Of a DNA stretch of 64,000 nucleotides, positions 43,013 to 53,545 are shown one piece after another. The notes beneath the pieces are model-generated. The model was not told where the DNA came from and did not search any database. It was given only the letters and a program-made list of their open reading frames with translations. Position numbers and translations under genes: made by a program. The DNA is from Mesostigma viride (lineage: Eukaryota; Streptophyta; Mesostigmatophyceae; Mesostigmatales; Mesostigmataceae). How positions within the stretch are numbered: position 1 is the stretch's first letter; every line of letters begins with the position of its first letter. The DNA lies in the NCBI GenBank assembly GCA_009746045.1, contig RPFO01000253.1, forward strand, positions 126,001 to 190,000, given 5' to 3'.

Positions 43013-44419
43013 GTGGCTACCTCTCCTCGTCAGGGAAAGCTCTTTCTTTTGGAAGAGCACATGAAGGCCCTTAGTCAAGGCCTCGACACTCTCATGGCTG
43101 AGCGCTCTCATCTGCAATCACGCATTATTGAATTGCAGACGTCTCTTTCCCAACAGCCGTCGGTGACCAGTTCGGCCCCAGCTGTCTCTCAGGCGACACG
43201 TACAGAAGAACCGGCGACCTCTGCAGCCTCATCCGTAACTACAGATCCCATGTCACGACTCTTGAATGTGCCCGGCATCCTGCCTGTGACGCCCACACCG
43301 TCTACTAACCCCACTGATGATTCTCGTCGTGGTGATGACCGCGTTCCTGCCTACCCTCGCATGGACAATCTCCCTCGTCTGCACCTTACTAATCTCACAC
43401 CTCTCACTTTCAAGGTGTGGAAACGTGCTGTGACAGAACTCTTCTTTATCTGGGAGACTAACTATGGGAAAGCAGGTCACAAGATTCCCTTTCAGATCAA
43501 GGTCCTTCTCGTCAAACAGACGATGTCTGAAGCTGCTCGCAACAGATTTGAACGCATGCTTGAGCAGGCTGTGTCGGAATTCACCGACATGGATGTCTTG
43601 TTGAATGCATACCAGGTCTCCCTCCTCCCACAAGACCAGCTGCGTCTTGACAGGGAAGCGTTCGAAAACTATACACAAGAGGGTCTGTCTCTGCGTGAGT
43701 ACTACGAGGGCTGGAGCGACTTGAAGGCTAAGGTCTATGACTGTGACCGCAATGAGGCCAAATACAGGTTCTATTATGGTCTGGCGCCCTCCGTCAGAGA
43801 AGAATTGGACAAGAACTTCGCTGCTGTCCCCATGCAGGATTGGAAACTGGAAGATATGCAACGCTATGTGCTCACTCTGTGCCGTGTGAAAGCTCTTGCA
43901 GGCAAGTGGACGTCAAACAAGCCAGCAGGCAAGAATCTGCCCCTCAACAGCAATGAGCCAGATTTTTCCCCTGAGCTGAACGCCACTAACACTGACAACG
44001 CTTGCTACGTGTGTGGTGAACAGGGTCACTTTGCCAAAGAATGCAAGAAGAGGAACATGTTTCCTCCGGACACTCGTGGCCCCATGGGGTCTCTCCCTCA
44101 CAAGAGACCTGACCAACTGCCACCTGGGGTTATGCAGACACCACACCATCAACAGCCTGGGTTCACACCCAACTTCCAGAGACGCCCTAGGGATGACCGT
44201 AAACCTGGACACCCTTCTAACTCACGTTTTGATCGTCACCCACGTGCAGGCAGGCCTGACGGAAGAAGGGACAGGACTGCTAGACTGCTAAATGCTATCA
44301 CTCAAATCATGGATGAGTCTTCATCTGACCACAGTGATGCAGGAGAAGACTCTCCCTCTTCAGGCTCACAGCTTCCTGTGGATGTCCTACCCCACACCCC
44401 TGAGCCTTCAAAAAACTGA
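43013..44419 (+). CDS. gag: Gag polyprotein of element 1
   Basis: Codes for the structural protein that packages the element RNA. The frame is open to the TGA ending at 44419; the first in-frame ATG is at 43062, and the frame is open further upstream to about 42870. An acidic N-terminal reading in another frame (ATG at 42831) suggests that the true start lies upstream, with one frame change near 42900-43000. The order is: a Ser/Thr/Pro-rich N-terminus after a helical LEEHMKALSQGLDTL segment; a capsid-like core with FKVWKRAVTELFFIWE and SLREYYEGWSDLKAKVYDCD; one CCHC zinc knuckle CYVCGEQGHFAKEC (44003-44044); and a basic Arg-rich tail. Pol follows in the -1 frame. Confidence 0.85.
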   Translation: MATSPRQGKLFLLEEHMKALSQGLDTLMAERSHLQSRIIELQTSLSQQPSVTSSAPAVSQATRTEEPATSAASSVTTDPMSRLLNVPGILPVTPTPSTNPTDDSRRGDDRVPAYPRMDNLPRLHLTNLTPLTFKVWKRAVTELFFIWETNYGKAGHKIPFQIKVLLVKQTMSEAARNRFERMLEQAVSEFTDMDVLLNAYQVSLLPQDQLRLDREAFENYTQEGLSLREYYEGWSDLKAKVYDCDRNEAKYRFYYGLAPSVREELDKNFAAVPMQDWKLEDMQRYVLTLCRVKALAGKWTSNKPAGKNLPLNSNEPDFSPELNATNTDNACYVCGEQGHFAKECKKRNMFPPDTRGPMGSLPHKRPDQLPPGVMQTPHHQQPGFTPNFQRRPRDDRKPGHPSNSRFDRHPRAGRPDGRRDRTARLLNAITQIMDESSSDHSDAGEDSPSSGSQLPVDVLPHTPEPSKN

Positions 44420-44466
44420 GTGCAGGGCAACCGCAAGATGTTTCCGGCAACTGCACTACACCTGGA

Positions 44467-45824
44467 TTGGAGCTTCCTCTCAACTGTCTTCCTAGAAGAC
44501 GTACTTCCCCTGAGGAGGAGTTTTCTGTCAACAGTCTTCCAGTAAGACGTACCGGTGTAGAGCCCACCCCGCCTGTGAAGAGTGAGTTATTACGTTACAA
44601 GGCTAGGCTGTGCAGCCATGATAGTCTTAAGGCACCTCCCGTTTTTATGTGCCTTATAGACTCAGGAGCAGGCAGTAATTTTGTTCTGCCTCCTTTGTGG
44701 CCATGTGCCAGCTGCCTATCCTTCCTCACTCTTCCTCAGTTGGAGTCATCTATTCAGATGGCAGGCGTGCAGAGTCTCCTGGTTATGTTGATCTCTCCTT
44801 TAGAGTCAACTCTTTGCAGACTATGAGGGTGCAGGCTGATGTCATTCCTTTGACAGCTGCCGATGTCATCTTAGGTATGCCCTGGCTCATAGAGCATGAA
44901 CCACAGATAGCATGGGGTAAGCAAACTGTTCATTTCAGGGATGGTTGTACCTGGAGCAGTTTGTCAAGTGTCGATAGTGGGCATGGGTCAGTCAGCACTG
45001 AATGTTGTTCTATGGTGCAGGCTGTGAATGGCCCCTCTGTCCCTACCCCTAGGAGTAGGAGTAGAAATCTAGTATCAGGTAGACGCATTATATCGGCACG
45101 ACAACTCAAGAAGTATATGAGGACACATCCCAATGCTCCCTTGTATTTCTTGAAACCTGAACAGCTAGTAGATAGTATTTCTTCTTTAGGTGGTCATGAG
45201 CTTAATGCGGTGTCTATGGAGCTCACCCCTGAAGAAGCTAGCAGGCATAGTGTTTTGCTAGATCAGTATGCTAGCATCTTTGAAGAAAAGATGCCCACCT
45301 ATCCTCCTGAAGGTCCCATCGTTCATAGGATCCAGTTGGAGCCTGGCAGCAAGCCTCCATTCTCTCCCATGTATAGAATGGGCCCTGCTGAAATGGCAGA
45401 ACTAAAGACCATTCTCATCGGTCTTCTAGAGGCTGGCCTCATCCTACCAGCCAATAGCCCCTTTAGTTCTGGGTGTTTACTAGTTCCTAAACATGATGGT
45501 GGCTGGAGGTTGTGTATCGACTTGAGAGGTCTCAACAAGATTACGGTCAAGTCTAAATACCCACTTCCTAGAATAGATGAGTTACTAGAGCGTACAGCTG
45601 GTGCTAAGTATTTTACTAAGCTTGATCTGCGACATGCTTTCTGGCAGATCAGGATAGCACCGGAAGACATCCATAAAACAGCATTTACTACTCCATGGGG
45701 TCAATATCAATGGACAGTGATGCCCATGGGTGCTAGTAACTCACCTGCCACCATGCAGATGTACGTGAACAGTTTGTTTGGTCATATGACGGGAATGGTT
45801 TACCGCAGATTTCTCCAGATTTGA
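44467..45824 (+). CDS. pol: Pol of element 1, protease and N-terminal reverse transcriptase, frame-broken
   Basis: The first segment (to about 44695) contains the aspartic protease motif CLIDSGAGSNFVLPP. The frame then shifts by one base near 44692-44700; the second frame carries the protease flap/C-terminal part with AADVILGMPWLIEH and the RT N-terminus PMYRMGPAEMAELKTIL, DGGWRLCIDLRGLNKITVKS, YPLPRIDELLERTAGAKYFT, KLDLRHAFWQIRI and MPMGASNSPATMQMYVN, ending at a TGA at 45822-45824. The first catalytic Asp of RT (LDLR) is present. The rest of RT lies in a third frame. Whether the breaks are mutations, sequencing errors or recoding sites cannot be told from one copy. Confidence 0.85.
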
Positions 45825-48481
45825 AGAATCCTGCTTTTAGTGACTTTCCCTTTCAGTATGACAAGTCCAGAAAACTGCACAGGACTTGCTGTGTGGTTTA
45901 TTTGGATGACATCTTGATCTTCTCACAGACGTTTGAAGATCATCTGGAGGATGTGGAGGAGGCCTTGAAGGTCTTGCAAGCAAGGCACCTGTCCGTAAAG
46001 AGGTCTAAGGTAGAGTGGGGCCATCAAGTTCAATTCCTGGGCTATGTGCTAGGAGCCGATGGTCTCTCTCCTGACCCTTCTAAGGTGGCCTCTATTGCTC
46101 AGTGGCCTGTGCCCAAGACTGTCAGTGAGGTGAAATCTTTTCTTGGACTAGTGGGCTGGTATAGACGTTTTATCCCTCAGATGGCGTCTATCACGTTACC
46201 TTTGGTAGCCCTTCTCAAGAAAGACTCTCAATTTACCTGGTCTGAGCAGTGTCAGACTGCATTTGACACTCTCAAGCAGAAACTTATTTCTGCACCTGTC
46301 TTGGTTGGCCCCGATCCCTCCCTTCCTTACCAGGTTAGGTCTGACGCCTCACAAGGCGCCATAGGAGCAGTTTTGACTCAGGATCATGGCAATGGTCCTC
46401 AGCCTGTAGAATATACCTCTAGAACCATGATCCCTGCAGAAAGAAACTACCCTGTTCATGAGCAGGAACTGTTGGGATTAGTGTGGGCCTGTCACCACTG
46501 GAGGCACCTTCTCTTGGGTGCTCAATTCTCTGTAGAGAGTACCGCTAGGAATGATAAGGGTGAAACCTCTATTACCCTTATGACTGATCATAAGCCTCTC
46601 ATTCATGTGTTGAGTCAGACTAAGCTCAGCAAGAGGATGATGGGTTGGTTAGAGTTCCTAGGACAGTTCTCACCCTTTGAAGTCACCTATGTCAAGGGGA
46701 CAGAGAACGTGGTGCCAGATGCTCTTTCTAGACGACCAGATTATTTAGAAGAGTTCTTTAGGACTGTAGGATGTGCTGCAACGCACAAGGATATTTCTGA
46801 TGACGCAATCGACAAGAGCACAGTTCCATCTAGGTGGGTTACTGGAGATATAGAGAAGGATACTCCCCTTCCTCTGTCTCCAGTGGGTCCAGACACCCCC
46901 TTGGTTCTGCCTAATCCCTTGTCTATCTCTCTGATGAATGTTCTTAGGGACTTTACCAAAACTGAGGAGCTGGCCACCCAAGCCATCCAGCAGGGTGAAT
47001 TTGGAAACCGACCTGTAGAGTACCAGGATGGTATTCTATATGTTCATACTCAGGACAAGTTTGGCAACGTAACTCGCAAAATCTATGTGCCTAAACTTGC
47101 TGTTCCCACGGTGTTGCATTGCTTTCATGATGACATCACTTGTGCTCACCCTGGAGTGGAAAAGCTCCGAGTGCAGGTCCAGAAGAGATTCTGGTGGCCT
47201 GGTCTCCTCCATGACATTCAATCATATGTGCAGAGTTGTGACTCCTGTCAGCGAATGAAGGCTAGAAACCATGCTAAGCCTGAGTTCCCTATGGCTATGC
47301 CTATTCCCCTCAGACCCTGGATTTCCATCACTATGGATTTTATTTGTGGTCTGCCTCTTTCTGATGCAGGGAATGACAGGATCCTGGTTGTCATGGACCG
47401 ACTCAGCCGGATGTGTCACCTGATCCCTTGCAATTCCAAACTGACATCTGCTCAGTGTGTGGATCTCTTTATGAAAGAGATTTATCGACTCCATGGCATG
47501 CCTAGAGTCATCATCACTGACCAAGACCCTCTGTGGGTTGCCCAGTTTTGGAAAGAGTTCATGCAGATTCTGGACACCAAAATGGCCTACGGAGTGGCCT
47601 ACCGTTGCGCCTCTACGGGCGCAGTGGAACGTCTTAACAGGGTAGTCCGAGACTGTCAGAGGCATTATTGTGACCATTTCAACGCAGACTGGGACAAGAA
47701 GCTGCCTTTTGTGGAGTTTGCTATCAACAATGCTCCACTCTCTCCTCTGCAGATGTCTCCATTTGTAATCAACTATGGCCACTGTCCTCTAACTCCCTTT
47801 GATCTTGCCTTACCGGACTATGATGCTGCCCCTCATCTGAAGGAACGTTTGGCATCTATCTCCACTTTGATAGATTCCTTCCACCAGACTCACTCTATGG
47901 TGGCCCATCAGATGGTGCTGTCTCAGCAGAAGTACCTTAAGAAGGCCTGGCAAGATCTGACTGCTGCACACCCCCACGTCTTTCCTGGTGACCTGGTTTT
48001 GCTTGAGGCTAACCGAGTTCTTTCTGACAAAGAACAGTGCAGGAAAATGCAGCCTCTGTGGCTGGGACCCTTCTTGGTTCTGGACACATTCCATGGTGGT
48101 ACTACTCTTTCTGTCAAGCTCCCCAGTCACTGGAAACTGAAGAGTAATATTTTTCACCTGAGCCAGGTCAAGCTGTACAAGAAGAACGAGATTCAGGGCA
48201 GAATCTCAGCACCCCTACCCTATGAGTTAGATCCAGAGGGGGAGAGGATCTATGAAGTTGAACAACTCTTGGCTCACAGGTCAAAGGGTAGAGGTCGGAC
48301 AAAGCAGTTACAGTTTAAAGTTCACTGGAAAGGAGAGAATCCTAGCACAGCCAACTGGATGTGGTTGAGTGATCTGACAAACTGTGCTGACTTGGTCCTT
48401 GAGTACTGTAGTAAAAAGCATGGTGTTAACCTGCCTAAGGACTATTTAGATCATGTGTCTGAGTTGTTGGGCACTTCATAG
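45821..48481 (+). CDS. pol: Pol of element 1, RT C-terminus, RNase H, integrase and chromodomain
   Basis: Continues RT with VVYLDDILIFSQ (YLDD at 45899-45910) and the thumb FLGLVGWYRRFIPQMA. RNase H follows with RSDASQGAIGAVLTQD, EQELLGLVWACHHW and TDHKPLIHVL. Integrase has an HHCC zinc region ending CDSCQRMK, catalytic Asp in TMDFICGLP and in ITDQDPLW, and Glu in GAVERLNRVVR. The C-terminus (about 48236-48400) is a chromodomain: IYEVEQLLAHRSKGRGRTK, then FKVHWKGENPSTANWMWL, which marks the chromovirus lineage and is thought to steer integration to modified chromatin. About 30 residues lie between the conserved RT block at the end of the previous frame and YLDD, longer than usual. Confidence 0.92.
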   Translation: MKNPAFSDFPFQYDKSRKLHRTCCVVYLDDILIFSQTFEDHLEDVEEALKVLQARHLSVKRSKVEWGHQVQFLGYVLGADGLSPDPSKVASIAQWPVPKTVSEVKSFLGLVGWYRRFIPQMASITLPLVALLKKDSQFTWSEQCQTAFDTLKQKLISAPVLVGPDPSLPYQVRSDASQGAIGAVLTQDHGNGPQPVEYTSRTMIPAERNYPVHEQELLGLVWACHHWRHLLLGAQFSVESTARNDKGETSITLMTDHKPLIHVLSQTKLSKRMMGWLEFLGQFSPFEVTYVKGTENVVPDALSRRPDYLEEFFRTVGCAATHKDISDDAIDKSTVPSRWVTGDIEKDTPLPLSPVGPDTPLVLPNPLSISLMNVLRDFTKTEELATQAIQQGEFGNRPVEYQDGILYVHTQDKFGNVTRKIYVPKLAVPTVLHCFHDDITCAHPGVEKLRVQVQKRFWWPGLLHDIQSYVQSCDSCQRMKARNHAKPEFPMAMPIPLRPWISITMDFICGLPLSDAGNDRILVVMDRLSRMCHLIPCNSKLTSAQCVDLFMKEIYRLHGMPRVIITDQDPLWVAQFWKEFMQILDTKMAYGVAYRCASTGAVERLNRVVRDCQRHYCDHFNADWDKKLPFVEFAINNAPLSPLQMSPFVINYGHCPLTPFDLALPDYDAAPHLKERLASISTLIDSFHQTHSMVAHQMVLSQQKYLKKAWQDLTAAHPHVFPGDLVLLEANRVLSDKEQCRKMQPLWLGPFLVLDTFHGGTTLSVKLPSHWKLKSNIFHLSQVKLYKKNEIQGRISAPLPYELDPEGERIYEVEQLLAHRSKGRGRTKQLQFKVHWKGENPSTANWMWLSDLTNCADLVLEYCSKKHGVNLPKDYLDHVSELLGTS

Positions 48482-48555
48482 CTCACAACTGTGTGTCTGT
48501 TAACATGTCTTGAGTGTGTCATGCTGCATGCCATCACAACACGTGCAGACCCACA

Positions 48556-50019
48556 ATGACCACTTTCCCTGGCATATCGGATATGCGAGTTCTCCAGATC
48601 TCGGTGGAAGAGGCGGGCAACCAGATCTTGAGAACTCAGAGGCAGCTCCATGAGGTGCAGGAAGACATGAGCCATCTCAAGAAGGCGGTGGTGGCTCGCC
48701 AAGAGGCGACAGATGTTAAGGTGGACGCTGTCTTCAAAGAGCTGGTAGAGCTGAAATCTCTAGTGGCAGAATCTGTGAAGACAGGTCAGACTAGTTCCTC
48801 TCTTCTCCACTGTCTCTCTACCATGGTGGATGGTTATCAGCGCAATGTTCACCAGCTGGAGAAAACCTTTGAGCTGAAGTTCAGGGATCTACAAGAGAAC
48901 CTGGCTCTGCTGCAGAACGTGGTTGGCTATCTGCAGTCTGTTGCTCCCACTCCTACGGGCACTGGGGCTACCCCTACTCAGCTTGTGCAGCCGGCACCAG
49001 AGCCCTCTCTTCCCGAGGATGTGCATGTTCACCCTGTGTCTGACCAGGTCCCTGCCCAGGAGCCGTCTTGTGGCTCTCCTCACTCTCTGGATTCTTTCGT
49101 GCCATGTTCCCTGTCTGGGGTGCCTGACCCCGGTGGTCCCTCTAGGAAGATTCCGATTGAGGAAGAAACTGGCAGTGAGAGTGAGGATGGCACTGAGTGC
49201 CCTGGCCTGGTTAGTGAGAGTGATGAGGATGAGTTGGGAGAGGAAGATGGAGAGGGGGATGATGAGGATGATGAGGAGGATGAGACGGACTGTGAGGTGG
49301 AGGTAGATGGACTGCTCACTGCCAAGTGCAATGTGGACCATCTTCACCCAGCTGTGTGGTTACATCAGCACGGGGCTTTGAAACAGTGGCCCTTAGAGAG
49401 CCTGGACATGGAGGCTAATGAGGGTGAAGACTTGTATGCTGAGCTACCTCCTGCACTAGAGATAGCTCTTCAGCAACTGGTGGTGGACTCTGCAGCTCCT
49501 GTTTCTGGTGGCATCCAGAAGCCGATGACGTTGTGGAATCTTCTTGTGGGGCTTGTGGAAGCCAATAGAGAGTTTGATGTGACTCTGGTGCTGAGGAATA
49601 GTGCGGAGTGCTGGCCCTTGAGTGCCGGATCTTCTCTTGTCCCCCTTCCTTACGCACCTTTCCCTCCTGCTCGGGATGCGAGAGAGATCAGTACTCCCTA
49701 CCGAATGTTGATTCCCCTCCAGACGGTGGAATCTCATCACCTGATGGGTTGGCTCAAGTTTTACTGGGCCTATCAGGATCTGATGGCGCGACACACGGAT
49801 GGATGGCGTGGTGATCCTCTGAGGAAGGCTGTGGTCACTTTAGCATACCCTACTGTGCTGAAGAAGTATGAGCCCATGCTAGGGGCTCCTGCTCAGACTT
49901 GTCTCGCCGTCTCGATTAATAGATCATGGCCTTTCCTGTACTCGATGATCAAAGAACACCCTGAGGTGTTTGGAGTACAAGGCCGCGACAATCAACCTGG
50001 GGTGTGGTACCAGGTTTGA
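48556..50019 (+). CDS. Uncharacterised extra ORF of element 1, between pol and the 3' LTR
   Basis: 487 codons from the ATG at 48556 (the frame is open 14 codons further upstream), 75 bases after the pol stop and in the same orientation. I do not recognise it. The N-terminal 130 residues look coiled-coil forming (VEEAGNQILRTQRQLHEVQE and similar heptad-like stretches). Then comes a Pro/Ser/Thr-rich linker, a very acidic block (about 49150-49320) and a C-terminal part with conserved-looking Trp/Tyr-rich sequence (HHLMGWLKFYWAYQDLMARH, RSWPFLYSMIKEHPEVFG). No signal peptide or transmembrane segment is evident, so it is not an obvious envelope protein despite the env-like position. It might be a second structural or accessory protein. 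Confidence 0.7.
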   Translation: MTTFPGISDMRVLQISVEEAGNQILRTQRQLHEVQEDMSHLKKAVVARQEATDVKVDAVFKELVELKSLVAESVKTGQTSSSLLHCLSTMVDGYQRNVHQLEKTFELKFRDLQENLALLQNVVGYLQSVAPTPTGTGATPTQLVQPAPEPSLPEDVHVHPVSDQVPAQEPSCGSPHSLDSFVPCSLSGVPDPGGPSRKIPIEEETGSESEDGTECPGLVSESDEDELGEEDGEGDDEDDEEDETDCEVEVDGLLTAKCNVDHLHPAVWLHQHGALKQWPLESLDMEANEGEDLYAELPPALEIALQQLVVDSAAPVSGGIQKPMTLWNLLVGLVEANREFDVTLVLRNSAECWPLSAGSSLVPLPYAPFPPARDAREISTPYRMLIPLQTVESHHLMGWLKFYWAYQDLMARHTDGWRGDPLRKAVVTLAYPTVLKKYEPMLGAPAQTCLAVSINRSWPFLYSMIKEHPEVFGVQGRDNQPGVWYQV

Positions 50020-50576
50020 GCGGTGGCACTGCCGACCATCAAAGGCAGTTGGAGTCTTTTCTTGTTACAAAAGACTTGACAGCTGCGAGTCTTCCCTTGT
50101 TCGAAGACTGCTGGAGTATTTTTGTTCTTCAACTGATGGAGTATTTTGGGTCTTCGACTACTGTGTTACTCAGTTCTTCAACGACTGCTGAGCAACTGGA
50201 ATCTTCAAAGATTTGATGTGCCCTGGGGGCTGGGTTCTTCAACTGTGTTATTTTCTGGGTTATTTTCTGTGTTATTTTGAGTTTTGTGTTAGAGTGACAA
50301 CACCCCCAATTAGGTTGTGTGTACGTGTGTGCAGGCTGCTTTCCTTGTCCATGAACTTAGTTCCCAAGAGGGTTGATGACGCCCTTTGTGGTCGAGACTC
50401 CTCCTGGAGGGATACTGGGTCATGCGACCAGCCTGTGTTAGGCAGACCATTTCCTGAGTCCATGGACTCACATTCTTGCAGGGTCAATGATGCCACGTGG
50501 GCTGAGACTTAAGGCCTGTGGGGATGATGGTAGTCATGTGACTGGTCTGTCAGACAGAGCTAGTAGCTCTGTTCTT

Positions 50577-50587
50577 GGGGGGAGGAA
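50577..50587 (+). other. Polypurine tract of element 1
   Basis: GGGGGGAGGAA directly before the right LTR; primes plus-strand DNA synthesis in LTR elements. The identical tract is found, complemented, in element 2 at 52500-52510. Confidence 0.9.
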
Positions 50588-51315
50588 TGTAACAGTATTT
50601 TCTGACATCGTGTACATATACTGTTACATCCAAGTGGACTCGAACTTGTAGTTCAGCGTTCAGTGTAAATGGCTGCGTCCTATGTACGGCCAAAGTGTAA
50701 TGATTCCTGGCCTGCCTTGACTTTTGGGACTTATGTGCGGAGTGCCCTTTCAATGGTCCTTTGTGTTGGGCCCTGAACGGTACGGGACAGTACCTTGGAA
50801 TCTATGTGTGATCTGACTGAAAGTCAGTTGAGTATCTTTCGTAAGTTAAGAGCGTGAAGTATGGCTAGAGGAAAACCTTACCTCATGGCCTGAATGGTGA
50901 TTGGCTAGTGTCTTTTGGATTGCGTTGGAGACCTGAGGCCGTGAGAACATATGCGCCGTCATTCTGTCTCCATAGCCAGTTACCTCTCACCCAACATGTG
51001 AAGTTATTCTTATAACCAAACATTCTCACTCCAGGCCCTGTTATTGGACAGTCATATCCAGTAGACAGGAAGTCTTGTGTCAGTACGAACAAGCAAGGAG
51101 ACTCCCGACAAAAAGGGGTCCACAGCTCCTTACCGCGTAAGTATCGTCTCGTAGGAACGGCCTCTAGACGGGAAACGACCAAGCTCAGTGACTCCTAGAG
51201 AATATCCGGAGTTCTCCAAGTTCCAAGGAGCTTCCAAGTCAGTTTCGCTACAATAAGCAAGAGGTAAAAGATCTTATTCCAACCGAAGCAGAATCTACCA
51301 TTTTATTCTGTTACA
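50588..51315 (+). repeat. 3' LTR of element 1
   Basis: 728 bp, same termini as the left LTR and followed by ACGAC at 51316-51320. Confidence 0.95.
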
Positions 51316-51320
51316 ACGAC

Positions 51321-51761
51321 ACTGCCGGACCCCCCGCGGCTCAGCAGCCGGCCGCCAGCAACGTCGATGTAACCTCGGTGGCCGGCGGTACCTCCACCAG
51401 CTAGACTGCCACTGATCGAAGCAAGACCCAAAGAAGCCCAAGGCACCTGTTCTGGAGGGGCGGGGACCTGATCGTCAACAACCAACTGTGGAAGACTGGA
51501 AGCCCCCCACGGGCTACTGTAGACTAGCCAAAGCATGGCATGGCTAACGGAACCAACTGGCTAGCTAGCTGGACAATTTTCAGTGTACGTTTTCCAAATT
51601 TTGCGGGTATTTCCTCGTAAATGACCAGTGGGAGAGCGATCGCAGCTGAATGGTGCTCACCACTACTGGACACTCCGGCCCGGCCAGTTATAGGCTCGAA
51701 ACACCCGCCCTAGCTGATCAAGCAAGCTGTTTCCGGCCCTGCACTGTCTAGGTCATGCATC
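51321..51761. other. DNA between the two LTR elements
   Basis: The first 170 bases resemble, in inverted orientation, the left flank of element 1 (shared CAAAGAAGCCCA/CCAAGAAGCCCA and CTGGAGGGGCGG...GTCAACAACCA). No gene is seen. Confidence 0.5.
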
Positions 51762-52499
51762 TGTAACAGAATAAAATGGTGGTCTCTGCTCCACTAAATG
51801 CACAGATCTTTTACCTCCTGTCATTAAAGACAGAACGGACTTATCAAACCCCAAGAGACAGGGGAGATTCCTAGCACTCTCCAGGAATCGTAGAGGGTGG
51901 TCGTTTCCCGTCTGGAGGCCATTCCTACGAGACGGTACTTACGCGGTAGAGAGCGGTGGTCCCCTTTTGGTCGGGCGTCTCTCTGCTTGTTCATACAGAC
52001 ACAAGACTTCCTGTCTATCGGATATATGGCTGTCCAATAACAGGGCCTGAAGTGAGCATGTTTGGTTATTAGAAATGACTTCACATAATTGGGGGTATCC
52101 GCCTGATGGCTATGGTGACAAACAGGCAAAGCTTATGTCCCCGCTGACACAGAGGAGTCCAACGCAATCCTACAGGTCTCAGCCAATCAGAACACAGATG
52201 AACCGGTAAGGTTCTCTCTCTATATGCTTTACACCCCTATAACTTACGAAAGATACTAACTGACATCAGTCAGATTACACATAGATTCCAAGGTACTGTC
52301 CCGTACCGCGTCCAGGGCCCAACACAAAGGACCATCAAAAGGGCACTCCGCATATAAGTCCCCAAAAGTCAAGTCAGGCCAGGAATCATAACACTTTGCA
52401 GCCGTACAAAGGACTCAGCCATTTACACTGAACGCTGAACTACAAGTTCGCGTCCACTTGGATGTAACAGTATACACACTGTCAGAAAATACTGTTACA
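51762..52499 (-). repeat. 3' LTR of element 2 (left on + strand)
   Basis: 738 bp. Differs from its partner by several substitutions and 2-4-base indels, more than the two LTRs of element 1 differ, so this insertion is older. The LTR sequence is a distinct subfamily from element 1. Confidence 0.92.
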
Positions 52500-53051
52500 T
52501 TCCTCCCCCCAAGAACAGAGCTACCAGCTCTGCCAAACAGACCAGTCGCATGACTGCCAACATCCCCACATGCCTCAAGTCTCCGCCAACACGGCATCAT
52601 TGACCCTGCAAGGATCTGAGTCTATGGACAAAGGAAAAGGTCTGCAAAGCACAGGCTAGCCGCACGACCCAGTTATCCCTCCAGGCCTTAAGTCTCGACC
52701 ACAAAGGCGTCATCAACCCTCTTGGGAACTGAGTTCATGGGCAAGACTCACAGCCTGAACACATAACACACAACCTATCTGGGGAGGAAGTTGTCACACT
52801 ACCACAAAACTCAAAAACACAGAAATCACACAAAATAAAACCCAAAACTCTAAACCAACTACTGTCTTCTCCTGGGACTCCAGCCAGAGAAAAGACTAAA
52901 TGGTACTAGTCTCATCTTTAACTTCTACCTAAGAAAAGACCCAAGTACTCTGCAGGTTCATTATTGTCATCTGACACAACTGGTATCAACCAAGGCAGGT
53001 GAAAGGAACAACCGCCTTAAAAGCTGAAGACTCAAAAAGTCTGAAAACAGG

Positions 53052-53104
53052 ACTGGAACTGGAACTGGAACTGGAACTGGAACTGGAACTGGAACTGGAA
53101 ATAG
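53052..53104. repeat. (GGAACT)n hexanucleotide repeat
   Basis: About eight GGAACT units within element 2. Confidence 0.9.
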
Positions 53105-53439
53105 CAACTGGAAGCAGATCTGGAATTGGAAAAAGAACCGGAACTGGATCTGCGGGTACAGGAAGTGTCTTCTAAAGAAAGGCAAGCATGGCCTTAAAAG
53201 ACACATAAGCAGAGAATAAGGAACCGCAGTGTTGAGAGGGCTCACTCATGGAATCCGCCATGCCCATCACAGTAAGCATTATAACAGATTCTCTCTGCCT
53301 ATCCCGCACTAGCAACAAAGATTGCGCCATATCTGCACATCCCAAACTGGATCCATAGAAAGCAGGTAGACTGCACCAAGTCCACGCGTGCAAGACAAGG
53401 TCTCCCACAACTGGATCAGTGCAAGCACGTAGTAAAAAC

Positions 53440-53545
53440 TGATCTCCAAAATCTGGCCACCCCAGATTCTCCAACCCATCCAAATCTGGCCACTCCAGAT
53501 TTTCCATCCCATGCAAATCTGGCCACTCCAGATTCTCCATCCGAG
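53440..53545. repeat. Tandem repeat in element 2, about 30-bp units
   Basis: ATCTGGCCACTCCAGATTCT occurs three to four times with small changes. On the - strand it reads as an ENLEWPDL-type peptide repeat, but the surrounding frame is short. Confidence 0.75.

Larger units (their letters stand above)
41754..51315 (+). mobile_element. Ty3/gypsy chromovirus, complete element, + orientation
   Basis: LTRs at 41754-42479 and 50588-51315 start TGTAACA and end TGTTACA. A PBS follows the left LTR and a PPT precedes the right one. A 5-bp ACGAC duplication flanks the element. Internal order: gag with a zinc knuckle, protease, reverse transcriptase, RNase H, integrase and chromodomain (Ty3/gypsy order), then a further ORF. 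The LTRs differ, by eye, only by two short indels, so the insertion is recent. Pol is nevertheless split by two frame changes. The host is algal; this is a resident genomic element, not a virus of people, animals or crops as far as the sequence shows. Confidence 0.95.
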
